A stretch of DNA of 64,000 nucleotides from an uncultured bacterium (GTDB taxonomy: Bacteria > Margulisbacteria > Marinamargulisbacteria > SXXA01), in assembly GCA_903864835.1 (NCBI GenBank), contig CAIPHK010000040.1:62001-126000 (forward strand), read 5' to 3'. The notes beneath the pieces were generated by a model, which had not been told where the DNA came from, did no database searches, and saw only the letters and a program-made list of their open reading frames with translations. Positions 27,088-34,762 of the stretch are shown here, in pieces. Within the stretch, counting starts at the first letter, position 1. Every line of letters begins with the position of its first letter. The position numbers and the translations under genes were made by a program.

Positions 27088-28434
27088 TTAAAAATCGAAG
27101 GGGCCTGTTTTCCCTAGAATCTTGCTGGCATTGTTTAAAATACCGTGTTCCACCAACCACTCAACGATCGGCATTATCGTTAAATTGAATAGCCCATAAC
27201 GCCGATCCGGGTTTATCCACGGAAGCGCCTGAAGCGCCGGCCAGCCGCCTGCGTGCAACAACGCAACGCGCCCCATATGATACCCCGTTAAGTTGGCGAC
27301 TACCTTCGCCGCAGGCTCTAAAGCAATTCGATGCCACCACGGATCCTGCAAATATCGGAGAACCCGAACATGGCCGTTTCGTTGAATAATTTGGGTCGCA
27401 AACCGTCGGCTTTCCGCCAAATACCCCATTGCAATCAAGGCGGTTATTTGGGCTAGTTTAGTATCATCTCGATAATCTAATAGCGCTAGTGCCAAATCCA
27501 CCGTGGAAACCAGAGGCATTGCCTCCCGAGTTTCCGGACGCTTTGCAAGTTCCACAAGAACACACGTCGCGCTGTATTTCCAATTCCGGGTCACACCCTG
27601 CTGCGCAATTATCCGATGAATCGATTGAACTACCCCCGCATCAATCAGACGGTGGTGCATATCCGGTGAATACGACATGTGAACAAACACCTTCAGTGTG
27701 GATTTTGCCAGCTCAATCGTCGGAGGTTGGTCAACGAGCGCTGAAATGACGCCCGCCTCACTCATCGCTTCTCGCGAGCGGAAAAAGAGCCCAATTTGGG
27801 AAAATGTGGTAACGATCAATTCCTTAGAGTTGAGGGGAGTATCGGAATTTCTCAGCATTGAAACAAACAGAGGAAGTCCACCCGAGTCTATAAATAGTCT
27901 CTGATCCACAACGCTCAATTCCGTTATTTTTGACAGCACCTCCGTCACGGCAACGCCCTGCCGGGTCGTCGGTTCCGACTTAAGTACTGCAATTAACGAC
28001 CGAATAGCCGCTCGGATAACTAGACGTTCTTTTCCATTCAATGAAATAAAGTACGCAAGCTTCGTCGCCGCCCAGTTGGTTATTTCGGGAGTCATTTTTG
28101 GATCAACAACTAATGCGAGTGCGAGATGGACTACATCGCGTCCCGAATGATCGGCACCTGAATAGGTCCGCATCACAATTTGAGCGGCCAACTCCGCTTC
28201 CACAGCAGATACACCATGCCCTTTAACGATATTTAAGAGCGTCTCAATATTCTCAGACCGCGTTAACTCGATGCGACATCCCCGTTCACCCACCATTGAC
28301 AATAGGTCAGTCAAAAGCCGCTGTCGTACGTCTGGTTCAACAAGCACCAGTTGTTTCACAGTGGAGTCAGCAATATATTCCCATACACAATAAGGCCGAG
28401 TTGAAATATGCTTAAATATCAATTTTCTACCCAT
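27088..28434 (-). CDS. armadillo/HEAT-repeat-like protein
   Basis: 448 residues, mostly alpha-helical, with several approximate ARM-type units. These include DSGGLPLFVSMLRNSDT, EAGVISALVDQ and DAGVVQSIHRIIAQQ, each followed by helices such as WKYSATCVLVELAKRPETREA. ARM repeats are protein-interaction scaffolds common in eukaryotes and sparse in bacteria. A GGAGGCGATCT ribosome site overlaps the end of the DNA methyltransferase gene, and the two genes overlap by 8 bp, so they are made together. No catalytic motif or signal peptide is seen. It converges with the PQQ gene, leaving 6 bp between the stops. Confidence 0.7.
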   Translation of the reverse strand: MGRKLIFKHISTRPYCVWEYIADSTVKQLVLVEPDVRQRLLTDLLSMVGERGCRIELTRSENIETLLNIVKGHGVSAVEAELAAQIVMRTYSGADHSGRDVVHLALALVVDPKMTPEITNWAATKLAYFISLNGKERLVIRAAIRSLIAVLKSEPTTRQGVAVTEVLSKITELSVVDQRLFIDSGGLPLFVSMLRNSDTPLNSKELIVTTFSQIGLFFRSREAMSEAGVISALVDQPPTIELAKSTLKVFVHMSYSPDMHHRLIDAGVVQSIHRIIAQQGVTRNWKYSATCVLVELAKRPETREAMPLVSTVDLALALLDYRDDTKLAQITALIAMGYLAESRRFATQIIQRNGHVRVLRYLQDPWWHRIALEPAAKVVANLTGYHMGRVALLHAGGWPALQALPWINPDRRYGLFNLTIMPIVEWLVEHGILNNASKILGKTGPFDF

Positions 28435-29662
28435 AGATCGCCTCCCTCCAAATGATAGGATCTCTCAACGGATCTTGCAGACCCTCGCAAGCCAAATTCA
28501 CCCGATATCGACAGAGATCCGCAATGGTTTCGACCTGGGGATTTCCGACGAGATACCGCCGGGGAATCGGTTCAGAATTTTGAACCAGAATCCACTCAAT
28601 CAATGGATTTAAACTCATCATCGCATGAGCAGTCGTCCCGGATCCGGCAAAAAAATCCATCACCACATCCCCACTGGCGACACCCATCATCGCCGCAAGA
28701 TATTGAATCAGTGCCCGAGGCTTTGAAAACGGAAACCGAATCCCCATCTTGATCAGTTCCTTCGACCCTGACGCGTTGGTGAATCGGTTGTCAGACAACA
28801 CGGTGGTGGGCCGCAATCCCTTTTCCAAACGTTCTTCCAGGTACAACTTGGTGTAGACATTCCATTTTGCAGGCCCCCCAGCATCGTCCCACAACGGAGA
28901 GCGATTTGTCTGAATAAACTCCACGTACCCTAACCCCTGTTTGTCCAAAAACGTGGGCTCCGTCCACCGAAATATTTTTCCTTCCGGGGGAATGACTCGT
29001 GACCCATCCGGGCACGTAATCCAGTACCGCTGATTGGGTCGCGTATCTAAACTGGGCATGTACAGGGCCACGCGATTATAAGCCCCTTTGGCATCCGAAT
29101 ACCGAAATAATCGCCGATATTCCGGCGAGTTCTGGGTCAGCGGATCTTTGAATTCAGACAATTGGCGAAGGTCTTTTGCATACCCCAACACCACATCGTG
29201 GGACGGGGAAAAATGTTTTCCTTTATTGGACGTCCGCTTCGTAACCCGAACACAACTGGGCAACGCATTGGTCTCTCCAAACACCTCGTCACACACCCAT
29301 TCCAGTGCCGCACGTTCGTCATCACTAATCGAGATAAAAATCGCGCCATCGTCCCGCAGCATCTCTTTGGCCAGGATCAGTCGCGGCATCATCATATTGA
29401 GCCAATCGGCCCGACCGGAATGGCGATCGTTATAAATCAACTGTTGCCCGGTGTTGTATGGCGGGTCGATGTAAATCAGTCGCACCCGGTTTTGGTAGGT
29501 GGGACGCAGGGCTTGAAGCACCGGCAAATTATCCCCTTCAATAATCCAATTTCCGCCATCAACGGTGACCGGATGTCCGTGAGTATTCAGGCACCCTGCC
29601 CCAGGAATACTTGCCATTGTAATCGCAGCGTCTTTTCCCAGCCACGATAACTGAACCGTCAT
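28427..29662 (-). CDS. DNA adenine/cytosine-N4 methyltransferase, beta class (type III Mod-like, short)
   Basis: 411 residues from the ATG at 29662, chosen because it overlaps the galE stop (ATGA); a longer start would lie inside galE. Catalytic motif IV, DPPYNTG, is at residues 66-72 and precedes the SAM-binding DFFAGSGTTAHAMM near residue 315, the order of beta-class N6-adenine or N4-cytosine methyltransferases. IIEGDNLPVLQAL is the usual entry to this family. It is shorter than most type III Mod subunits and no restriction subunit is adjacent, so it looks like an orphan. It is followed by an ARM-repeat-like gene. Confidence 0.87.
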   Translation of the reverse strand: MTVQLSWLGKDAAITMASIPGAGCLNTHGHPVTVDGGNWIIEGDNLPVLQALRPTYQNRVRLIYIDPPYNTGQQLIYNDRHSGRADWLNMMMPRLILAKEMLRDDGAIFISISDDERAALEWVCDEVFGETNALPSCVRVTKRTSNKGKHFSPSHDVVLGYAKDLRQLSEFKDPLTQNSPEYRRLFRYSDAKGAYNRVALYMPSLDTRPNQRYWITCPDGSRVIPPEGKIFRWTEPTFLDKQGLGYVEFIQTNRSPLWDDAGGPAKWNVYTKLYLEERLEKGLRPTTVLSDNRFTNASGSKELIKMGIRFPFSKPRALIQYLAAMMGVASGDVVMDFFAGSGTTAHAMMSLNPLIEWILVQNSEPIPRRYLVGNPQVETIADLCRYRVNLACEGLQDPLRDPIIWREAIYG

Positions 29663-30645
29663 CGATCCAAAATTGGGTTTGCTCGGCCCCGCCATCGCCA
29701 CGCATCCGCAATCAGGGTGTGAAGATCGCTTCGCCGAGGCCGCCAGCTCCATTCCGATCGAATTGCGTCACAATTGGCGACCCGCATCGGGGCATCGCCC
29801 GCCCGACGATCTCCGTAGTGCACCGCCAACGATTTCCCCACTACGAATTGGGCCGCTTCCACGACCTCTTTTACGGAATGCCCCAGTCCCGTCCCCACAT
29901 TAAAAACAGCAGATCCCCCGCCACCCAACAGATGTCGAATCGCCATTACATGGGCCGCCGCCAAATCAGTCACGTGGACATAGTCACGAATACAGGTCCC
30001 ATCCGGGGTGGGGTAATCGGTCCCAAACACGGTGAAGGCGGCACGTCGCCCCACGGCAAAATCAAGCAAGGCGGGGATCAAATGGGTTTCGGGATAATGC
30101 GACTCGCCAATATCCACAGTCGGATGCCCGCCCGCCGCGTTAAAATAACGTAGCGCAATGGAACGCATCCCATACGCGTGGCCCAAATCCGACAAATACT
30201 GCTCGATCATCCACTTGGTACGCCCATATGGAGACTCGGGACCTAAGGCGGCGGTTTCAACCAATGGCGTCAGTTGCGCGCGATACACCGCCGCCGTCGA
30301 TGAAAAAACCACCGAACTAACCCCTCCGCTCCGAAGCGTATCGATCAATGCAATTGATTCTGCAACGTTGGTGTCGTAAAACAGATCGGGATGGGTCACC
30401 GACCGCCCCAGTTCGATCAACCCTGCAAAATGGAGACAGGCCACGGGACGATGCGTCTTACATATCTGGCGCACCAAGTCCCGATCTCCGATGCGTCCCT
30501 GAACAAACGGCCCCCACTGTACAAAGTCTTGAAATCCAGAGGATAAATCGTCCAACACCACGGGTAAAAACCCCGCCGCATGTAAGGCCTCACAGACATG
30601 CGATCCGACAAACCCCGCACCCCCGGTAACGAGAATCGACGGCAT
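29659..30645 (-). CDS. galE: UDP-glucose 4-epimerase
   Basis: 328 residues from the ATG at 30645; GTG codons just upstream are possible starts. It interconverts UDP-glucose and UDP-galactose using tightly bound NAD. It shows ILVTGGAGFVGSHVCEAL near the N-terminus, FSSTAAVYR with the catalytic serine/threonine, SPYGRTK with the tyrosine-lysine pair, and RYFNAAGG. Its start codon shares bases with the upstream stop (TGATG) and its stop overlaps the methyltransferase start (ATGA), so it is inside an operon that is not otherwise about sugars. Confidence 0.92.
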   Translation of the reverse strand: MPSILVTGGAGFVGSHVCEALHAAGFLPVVLDDLSSGFQDFVQWGPFVQGRIGDRDLVRQICKTHRPVACLHFAGLIELGRSVTHPDLFYDTNVAESIALIDTLRSGGVSSVVFSSTAAVYRAQLTPLVETAALGPESPYGRTKWMIEQYLSDLGHAYGMRSIALRYFNAAGGHPTVDIGESHYPETHLIPALLDFAVGRRAAFTVFGTDYPTPDGTCIRDYVHVTDLAAAHVMAIRHLLGGGGSAVFNVGTGLGHSVKEVVEAAQFVVGKSLAVHYGDRRAGDAPMRVANCDAIRSEWSWRPRRSDLHTLIADAWRWRGRANPILDR

Positions 30646-30862
30646 CACCACTGGCCACCGACCGTCATAAATGCGCCGTCGCCCACGGTCGATTCCTGAC
30701 CGGACACAAATTCTTTACCCACTGACACGACCCCCCCAGTGTCCATCGTACCGATAGCGCGACCTGCGACACTCCCCACAGGACACTGCCATCGGAAAAA
30801 CGATCGCTTTCGTAACGCCGATACGAGGCAATTCCCACTGGAACCCACGCGCGGTAGTTCAT
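30645..30862 (-). pseudogene. short beta-strand-rich protein split by a frameshift in a G7 tract
   Basis: From the ATG at 30862, 5 bp after the upstream stop, one frame reads a barrel-like RAWVPVGIASYRRY and then SVLWGVSQVALSVRWTLGG up to a run of seven G on the minus strand (30731-30737). After it the sensible sequence is in the next frame, VVSVGKEFVSGQES and VGDGAFMTVGGQW, ending in TGA that overlaps the galE start. One additional G would restore a continuous protein of about 72 residues with alternating hydrophobic residues. This may be sequencing error, decay or phase variation. I recognise no family. Confidence 0.5.
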
Positions 30863-30867
30863 CTCGG

Positions 30868-31053
30868 TTAGACTCGTTCTTGGGGGGACTTGTAGATGGT
30901 CATGGCTTTCATCATCGACGTCGGAATACGTCCATGTTCTTCCGTGTACACTGCCCCACTTTTTTTATCCTTAAATTTGCCAATTAACTTGGTGCCATCG
31001 TTGAGAATAATAAGGATGCGTTTACCCTTATAGGTCGATGTATGAAGGGTCAT
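30868..31053 (-). CDS. small protein of unknown function (61 aa)
   Basis: The protein is basic and beta-rich, with KGKRILIILNDGTKLIGKF and a later TSMMKAMTIYK. The pattern of short alternating strands with a glycine turn resembles a small SH3- or Sm-like barrel, but I cannot identify a family, and this reading is a guess. It would be the first gene of the minus-strand group leading to galE. No clear ribosome site precedes the ATG at 31053, so the start could be further downstream. Confidence 0.55.
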   Translation of the reverse strand: MTLHTSTYKGKRILIILNDGTKLIGKFKDKKSGAVYTEEHGRIPTSMMKAMTIYKSPQERV

Positions 31054-31127
31054 CAGCTACACACTAAAATGGGGGATATTTGTAACCTATTCACGCCTCT
31101 ATTCTAGGTCGGAATGGGTCCCATCAG

Positions 31128-31469
31128 TCAAGAGCGGATGGAAGAGAAAAAGAGATTCGAAAACGATGGGGTATTGCCAGACGTCGGGGTCGCGAACGCC
31201 TGGGATCGCACAATCTGGCCTGGATAGTCATATCGGATGTCTTTTGCCGCCTCGCAGCAGGTGTCCAACACCTTGCCAAATTCGAGAGCCTCAGTAGAAA
31301 TAGCGGCTTTTTTATCGGACGTCTCGGGGTTTGTCTGGGTCGAAAATGGGTCCATCCATCCATTTTTTTCACGACTGGCCAACGCCCCATCCACCCGGAG
31401 GCTGGCTTGGAAGGAACCGGTTCCCTTGGACGATGTCCGGTGAACGCCGTTTCCAGCATAAGTATTCAT
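31128..31469 (-). CDS. hypothetical protein (113 aa)
   Basis: The ATG at 31469 has a good GGGAAG ribosome site six bases away, which supports translation. The protein starts MNTYAGNGVHRTSSKG, is polar throughout, contains an ALEFGKVLDTCCEAAKDIRY helix-like section and has no signal peptide or membrane segment. A shifted frame over the same bases is also open but has no ribosome site. It is divergent from another unknown gene at 31531. I do not recognise a family. Confidence 0.55.
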   Translation of the reverse strand: MNTYAGNGVHRTSSKGTGSFQASLRVDGALASREKNGWMDPFSTQTNPETSDKKAAISTEALEFGKVLDTCCEAAKDIRYDYPGQIVRSQAFATPTSGNTPSFSNLFFSSIRS

Positions 31470-31530
31470 AATTCTTCCCTTTTTCTAAACCCACTGCGCC
31501 CCATTTTTTTCAGCGCACGGGAGAAACAGT

Positions 31531-31791
31531 ATAACGACTCCATCCATCGACCAGGTCATTAATCCTAACTCCCCCGAGCGAGCCATCGCACGATTGGAAA
31601 TATTGGAGTCAATTCAAAGCCTGATCGAAGAATTGACGGGGCAAAAGACGCCGCCTCCGTGGCTGAGTAATTACGTTAAATATTCTCAACCCGGTACAAT
31701 CTACCGCAATTTGACGCAAACCCACTTCCACAAGTCCCCCCCGATCTCGAAAGTGCGGGTATTATTTGTGGTTGGAGTACCGCGAAGTTGA
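31531..31791 (+). CDS. hypothetical protein, uncertain start
   Basis: The frame encodes a helical segment ERAIARLEILESIQSLIEEL followed by TGQKTPPPWLSNYVKY. No ATG or GTG lies in the protein-like region. The first canonical start is TTG at 31594 (65 residues), but coherent sequence (PSIDQVINPNSP) begins upstream. An AGGGAGA-like element (GGGAGA, 31519-31524) is correctly spaced from an ATA at 31531, which would give 86 residues. An ATA start is rare, so either start is tentative. Its stop lies in the tRNA-Lys promoter. Function unknown. Confidence 0.45.
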   Translation: MTTPSIDQVINPNSPERAIARLEILESIQSLIEELTGQKTPPPWLSNYVKYSQPGTIYRNLTQTHFHKSPPISKVRVLFVVGVPRS

Positions 31792-31816
31792 ACATGTGGG
31801 GGAGGTTCGATAGAAT
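31788..31816 (+). promoter_or_regulatory. sigma70-type promoter for tRNA-Lys
   Basis: TTGAAC at 31788-31793 and TAGAAT at 31811-31816 are separated by exactly 17 bp, close to consensus. The expected start of transcription is about 8-10 bases before the tRNA. Confidence 0.75.
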
Positions 31817-31831
31817 GACCTGCCTCGAAAT

Positions 31832-31907
<76 letters not shown>

Positions 31908-32112
31908 CTATTTCCATCACTTTCACGATCTTCCCGATTTTCGCTTTGGTCGTTATCGATGCAGATAACTCCCGCCGCGAGAAATCGAGAATCTCATCGA
32001 AATTGATTGGGAAATGGACTTTATCTCCGCCATTTAATAAGTGTCAAAAATTGGATTTTCATCCCAGTCTTCATCTCATATTATTTTCAAAAGGCAACAA
32101 ATACGCAATACA
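31908..32112. other. intergenic sequence after tRNA-Lys
   Basis: AT-rich; I see no gene, no tRNA-fragment repeat and no integrase-type attachment site duplicated elsewhere in the window. Confidence 0.5.
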
Positions 32113-32728
32113 ATGGACGACTCTATTTTAGCCAACGGAAGATATGTGCTATACCTGGATATATTGGGATTTAGTGAGCTTATAAAAGAAAAAAAAAAGC
32201 GAAGAAATCTTTGATCTTATCAATGAGGCCCTTGAGCCCTTTCATTTTTGGGAAACGTTAAATGAACAATTCCAAACAATCTACTTTGGAGATGCTTTTT
32301 TAGAGGCATATCAAGCTGAGCAAAAAGAAAAATGGATAGGGATCACTATCCTGCCCTCGGCATGGAAACCATTTGAGGCTGAGGAGCCTGGTCTGGTGAA
32401 ACTCTTTGAAGACGAGCACGCATGGCTGTGCAGGGATGATGGTACATTACTCTTAAATCCATTTATAAAAATGAATTCATATTCCAAAGACCCTGATTTT
32501 CATATTCAAGATCTTGATGATCCGAATGTCTGGACTCAGCTTTTGATTGCGGATCTTCGTGCATTTTCTTTTTTAAGAACAAGATCACTGTCATATGCTA
32601 AAAAGGGAGACTTTGCAGGACCTGTTGCCTCTAAGTATCACGCAACTATCCATTTTTTAAATGCCCTCCTCGGGCCACAACAACAATGGGCGCTTGAGCT
32701 TTTGGATCATTTAAATCGTGCTCAATAG
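32113..32728 (+). pseudogene. decayed gene of unknown cyclase-like/hypothetical family
   Basis: The frame from ATG 32113 reads RYVLYLDILGFSELIKEKK, then hits a run of ten A (32189-32198) and stops. Removing one A continues as SEEIFDLINEALEPFHFW, then EKWIGITILPSAWKPFE, and through 32396 to 32728 (LLLNPFIKM, KYHATIHFLNALLG). I recall intact relatives with a longer middle section between the first YFxD motif and the GQA-EAYQA-like section. Here TIYFGDAFLEAYQ joins them directly, which suggests an internal deletion between short repeats. So it carries a frameshift and probably a deletion. The family function is unknown to me. Confidence 0.75.
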
Positions 32729-33122
32729 ACGGATCCTGTAGGCATATCCGCGACCCCATTCCTAAACACCTACTCCCTCGACCACAAAATCAGGCCAAAC
32801 TGTCCGAGGTTCACGAAGGAGCGCCGTTAGGCGTGACGACTGGGCCGAGTTTTGGCCGTTAAGCCGAGGGGATGGGGGTGAAGGGGGACAGGGGCATAGC
32901 GGCTTTAGCGGCGCCCCTTCCACCTTCTGTATTTGACCAACAAAATTTCACGAAAAATCCATAAAAATCGTGAACAACGACTAAAAAACCAAACACCTTC
33001 ACGATTTCCATCGTAAAAACCGTGAATAAACCAAATTTTTCGATTAATTCTTTTGGTTCAAATGTTTGCTATACATCACAAGCCCTGAGCTCACACCCGG
33101 GGAACGGCACGGGTTGGCTAGC
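32729..33122. other. intergenic region with several small stem-loops
   Basis: No gene seen. It contains a GC-rich stem AGGGGC (32890-32895) with GCCCCT (32913-32918). A set of TTCACGA-type elements follows: TTCACGA at 32947-32953 pairs with TCGTGAA at 32968-32974, and TTCACG at 32998-33003 pairs with CGTGAA at 33021-33026. These may terminate transcription from either side or be remnants of a mobile element. Confidence 0.55.
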
Positions 33123-33746
33123 TTATTCAGGCAACCATTCCAACTTAGGGCAAATGATAGTTTTCCCTTTAAATTTGATCTCTTTTGCAAAAAGCGACTT
33201 CTTCAAGACACTCTCTTTGAGTCGAGTTTGCTGATGGCAGTTCTTACCTAAATCATACCCATTTTTTGGAATGACACATCCAATAATTTTTTTTGGGAAC
33301 AATTCTCGGATACGCTTGACCGGTGGAATAAGATCACTATCGCCGGAAATTATAATCGCCTTATCAAATTTATTAGTCAGCCCATATTCCAGCAAATGGA
33401 TGGCAATATTTACATCGGTTTCTTTTTCTTCAAAAGTTTCGTAGGTGTTAATTTTATTCGAATTGCAGCCAACCAAACAACGTCGAGTTACCTTCTTAAA
33501 TTTCCCTAAAATAACTTGGATATTTTCGCAGGCCAGGGCCTCCAAATAGTCTTCATGACTACGGGTTTTTTGGGGATTCCAAGTCGGCAAAGCGCTGAAA
33601 TACAAAATATCCGTCAAAATATCTTTACTTTGAAGGTAGTGCTCAGCAAGTCGTCGAAGATTTAACCATTTATAGCAACTTCGCTCCTTGGTACAAAGGG
33701 AGTGATATAAATTAAATCCATCAATAAAAAAAACGGTTCTGTTCAT
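33123..33746 (-). CDS. NYN-domain (LabA/PIN-like) putative RNase
   Basis: 207 residues. The PIN-like NYN fold is shown by FFIDGFNLYH (Asp9), EEKETDVNIAIHLLEYG in the middle and IIISGDSDLIPPVK. These supply the clustered acidic residues that bind metal in this nuclease family. A C-terminal basic segment (KKSLFAKEIKFKGK) could bind RNA. NYN proteins act on RNA, but the particular target is unknown. The 110 bp upstream hold a promoter-like element, a hairpin and a T-tailed stem-loop before the start codon, so expression is probably controlled by attenuation or from a separate small RNA. The gene is isolated on this strand. Confidence 0.82.
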   Translation of the reverse strand: MNRTVFFIDGFNLYHSLCTKERSCYKWLNLRRLAEHYLQSKDILTDILYFSALPTWNPQKTRSHEDYLEALACENIQVILGKFKKVTRRCLVGCNSNKINTYETFEEKETDVNIAIHLLEYGLTNKFDKAIIISGDSDLIPPVKRIRELFPKKIIGCVIPKNGYDLGKNCHQQTRLKESVLKKSLFAKEIKFKGKTIICPKLEWLPE

Positions 33747-33766
33747 TATTGTTCCAAAATTATTCC

Positions 33767-33799
33767 AAAAAAAAACCCGCCGTCCGAAGACTAAGCGGG
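33767..33799 (-). terminator. Rho-independent terminator between a promoter and the NYN gene
   Basis: On the minus strand CCCGC (33799-33795) pairs with GCGGG (33780-33776) around a CTTCGG-containing loop and is followed immediately by nine T (33775-33767). It ends 20 bases before the NYN start codon, so it would terminate most transcripts before that gene. Confidence 0.7.
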
Positions 33800-33826
33800 A
33801 CTACAGACCTAAATCTGTAGGGGTAT
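33767..33826 (-). ncRNA. possible ~60-nt leader/small RNA upstream of the NYN gene
   Basis: Predicted from signals only. A candidate promoter lies at 33833-33860, followed by a perfect 7-bp stem CTACAGA/TCTGTAG (33820-33814 with 33807-33801) and then the T-tailed terminator. No open reading frame of note is inside. The unit looks like an attenuator leader or a separate small RNA. Its start is approximate. Confidence 0.4.
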
Positions 33827-33832
33827 AGGCGA

Positions 33833-33860
33833 ATAGTACCACATTTTCACGAGTTTTAAA
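33833..33860 (-). promoter_or_regulatory. candidate extended -10 promoter
   Basis: Minus strand: TTTAAA (33860-33855), 16 bp, then TACTAT (33838-33833) with TGG directly before it, an extended -10 arrangement. It points toward the hairpin/terminator unit and the NYN gene. Confidence 0.45.
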
Positions 33861-33900
33861 CCAATATTTGGCCATTTCGCCCCCCAAAACCGCCAACTAA

Positions 33901-34512
33901 ATGCAACAAAATCCCCCCCTTCCTCAAACCCTCCAAACCGCTCTACGCTGCGCCCATGACAAACCAACCCCAGTTCAGCGGTGCATCCTCATGTTAATCG
34001 ATAAATCCGCGCTCCAATATACATTTAGCACGATTCCCCAGGTCGTTTCGTCAGTTTACGCACTTACCGCAGCCTTTGCGCTCAGCAAATTAAACACCAT
34101 TACTGATGAAGAAAAAATGATCAAAATAGGAAGGGCCCCCTTCCATAAACGCGCATTGATTGCATTGCATCAGATCAATGGAGGAATTCCTGAAGACGAT
34201 GACCATCAATTGGACCCCGACGAACCTCTCCCTGAAGTCATCCATAACTACGCACTCCTGAACGACATCCCCCTCAATACGATTGATGACATCATCACCT
34301 GTTGTGGCCACCGACTCCGAGAAATCGTCAAATCAGAACGGCAAATCAAGAGGGCGTTTAAAAGTCTCTCGTTGTGGTTTTTAGCGTCATTTTTTATTAA
34401 TATAATCTCTATAATCTTTTCTTCTGAGATCGGACATGGATTCTGGATCAAAATGTGGGTGATCGCCCTCAATCTTGTCATGCTCGCCATCGTCGCCTTT
34501 TTGCAATGGTGA
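33901..34512 (+). CDS. hypothetical protein with two C-terminal membrane segments
   Basis: 203 residues. The first ~155 are soluble and helical (TFSTIPQVVSSVYALTAAFA could be a weaker hydrophobic segment) with an acidic stretch EDDDHQLDPDEPLPE. Two strong transmembrane segments near the end, LSLWFLASFFINIISIIF and MWVIALNLVMLAIVAFL, would form a hairpin in the membrane. No family recognised. It is divergent from the NYN gene, with about 155 bp between them containing regulatory-looking hairpins. Confidence 0.55.
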   Translation: MQQNPPLPQTLQTALRCAHDKPTPVQRCILMLIDKSALQYTFSTIPQVVSSVYALTAAFALSKLNTITDEEKMIKIGRAPFHKRALIALHQINGGIPEDDDHQLDPDEPLPEVIHNYALLNDIPLNTIDDIITCCGHRLREIVKSERQIKRAFKSLSLWFLASFFINIISIIFSSEIGHGFWIKMWVIALNLVMLAIVAFLQW

Positions 34513-34719
34513 TTTTTAAAAATTACGTTTCTCGAAACCGCATAGTCATTCGTAGAAAATCCCTCGTTAATGCTCAAAACATTTGCTTTTGGTCGCGGTT
34601 GATATTTATGGTTTCCTTCGGGGAGTTTTCAGTCCCCCACCGTGGCGTTCGGACTCATGATGAAGGATAGTGTTCCATTTTTGCCGTTTACTCAATAGCG
34701 AAAATTTCACTTATTACTA

Positions 34720-34725
34720 TATAAT
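34720..34725 (+). promoter_or_regulatory. candidate -10 box for the ORF6N gene
   Basis: A perfect TATAAT in an AT-rich stretch 38 bp before the ORF6N start. No good -35 box is visible, which may mean activator dependence. The rest of 34513-34762 holds no gene that I can see. Confidence 0.45.
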
Positions 34726-34762
34726 AGTTAACATTCATTATATTTAATAAGGCGGGGTTGGA

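Noticed and set aside
28427-29752. Complete type III restriction-modification system
   Set aside because: No Res subunit or other nuclease is next to the methyltransferase; its neighbours are galE and an ARM-like protein.
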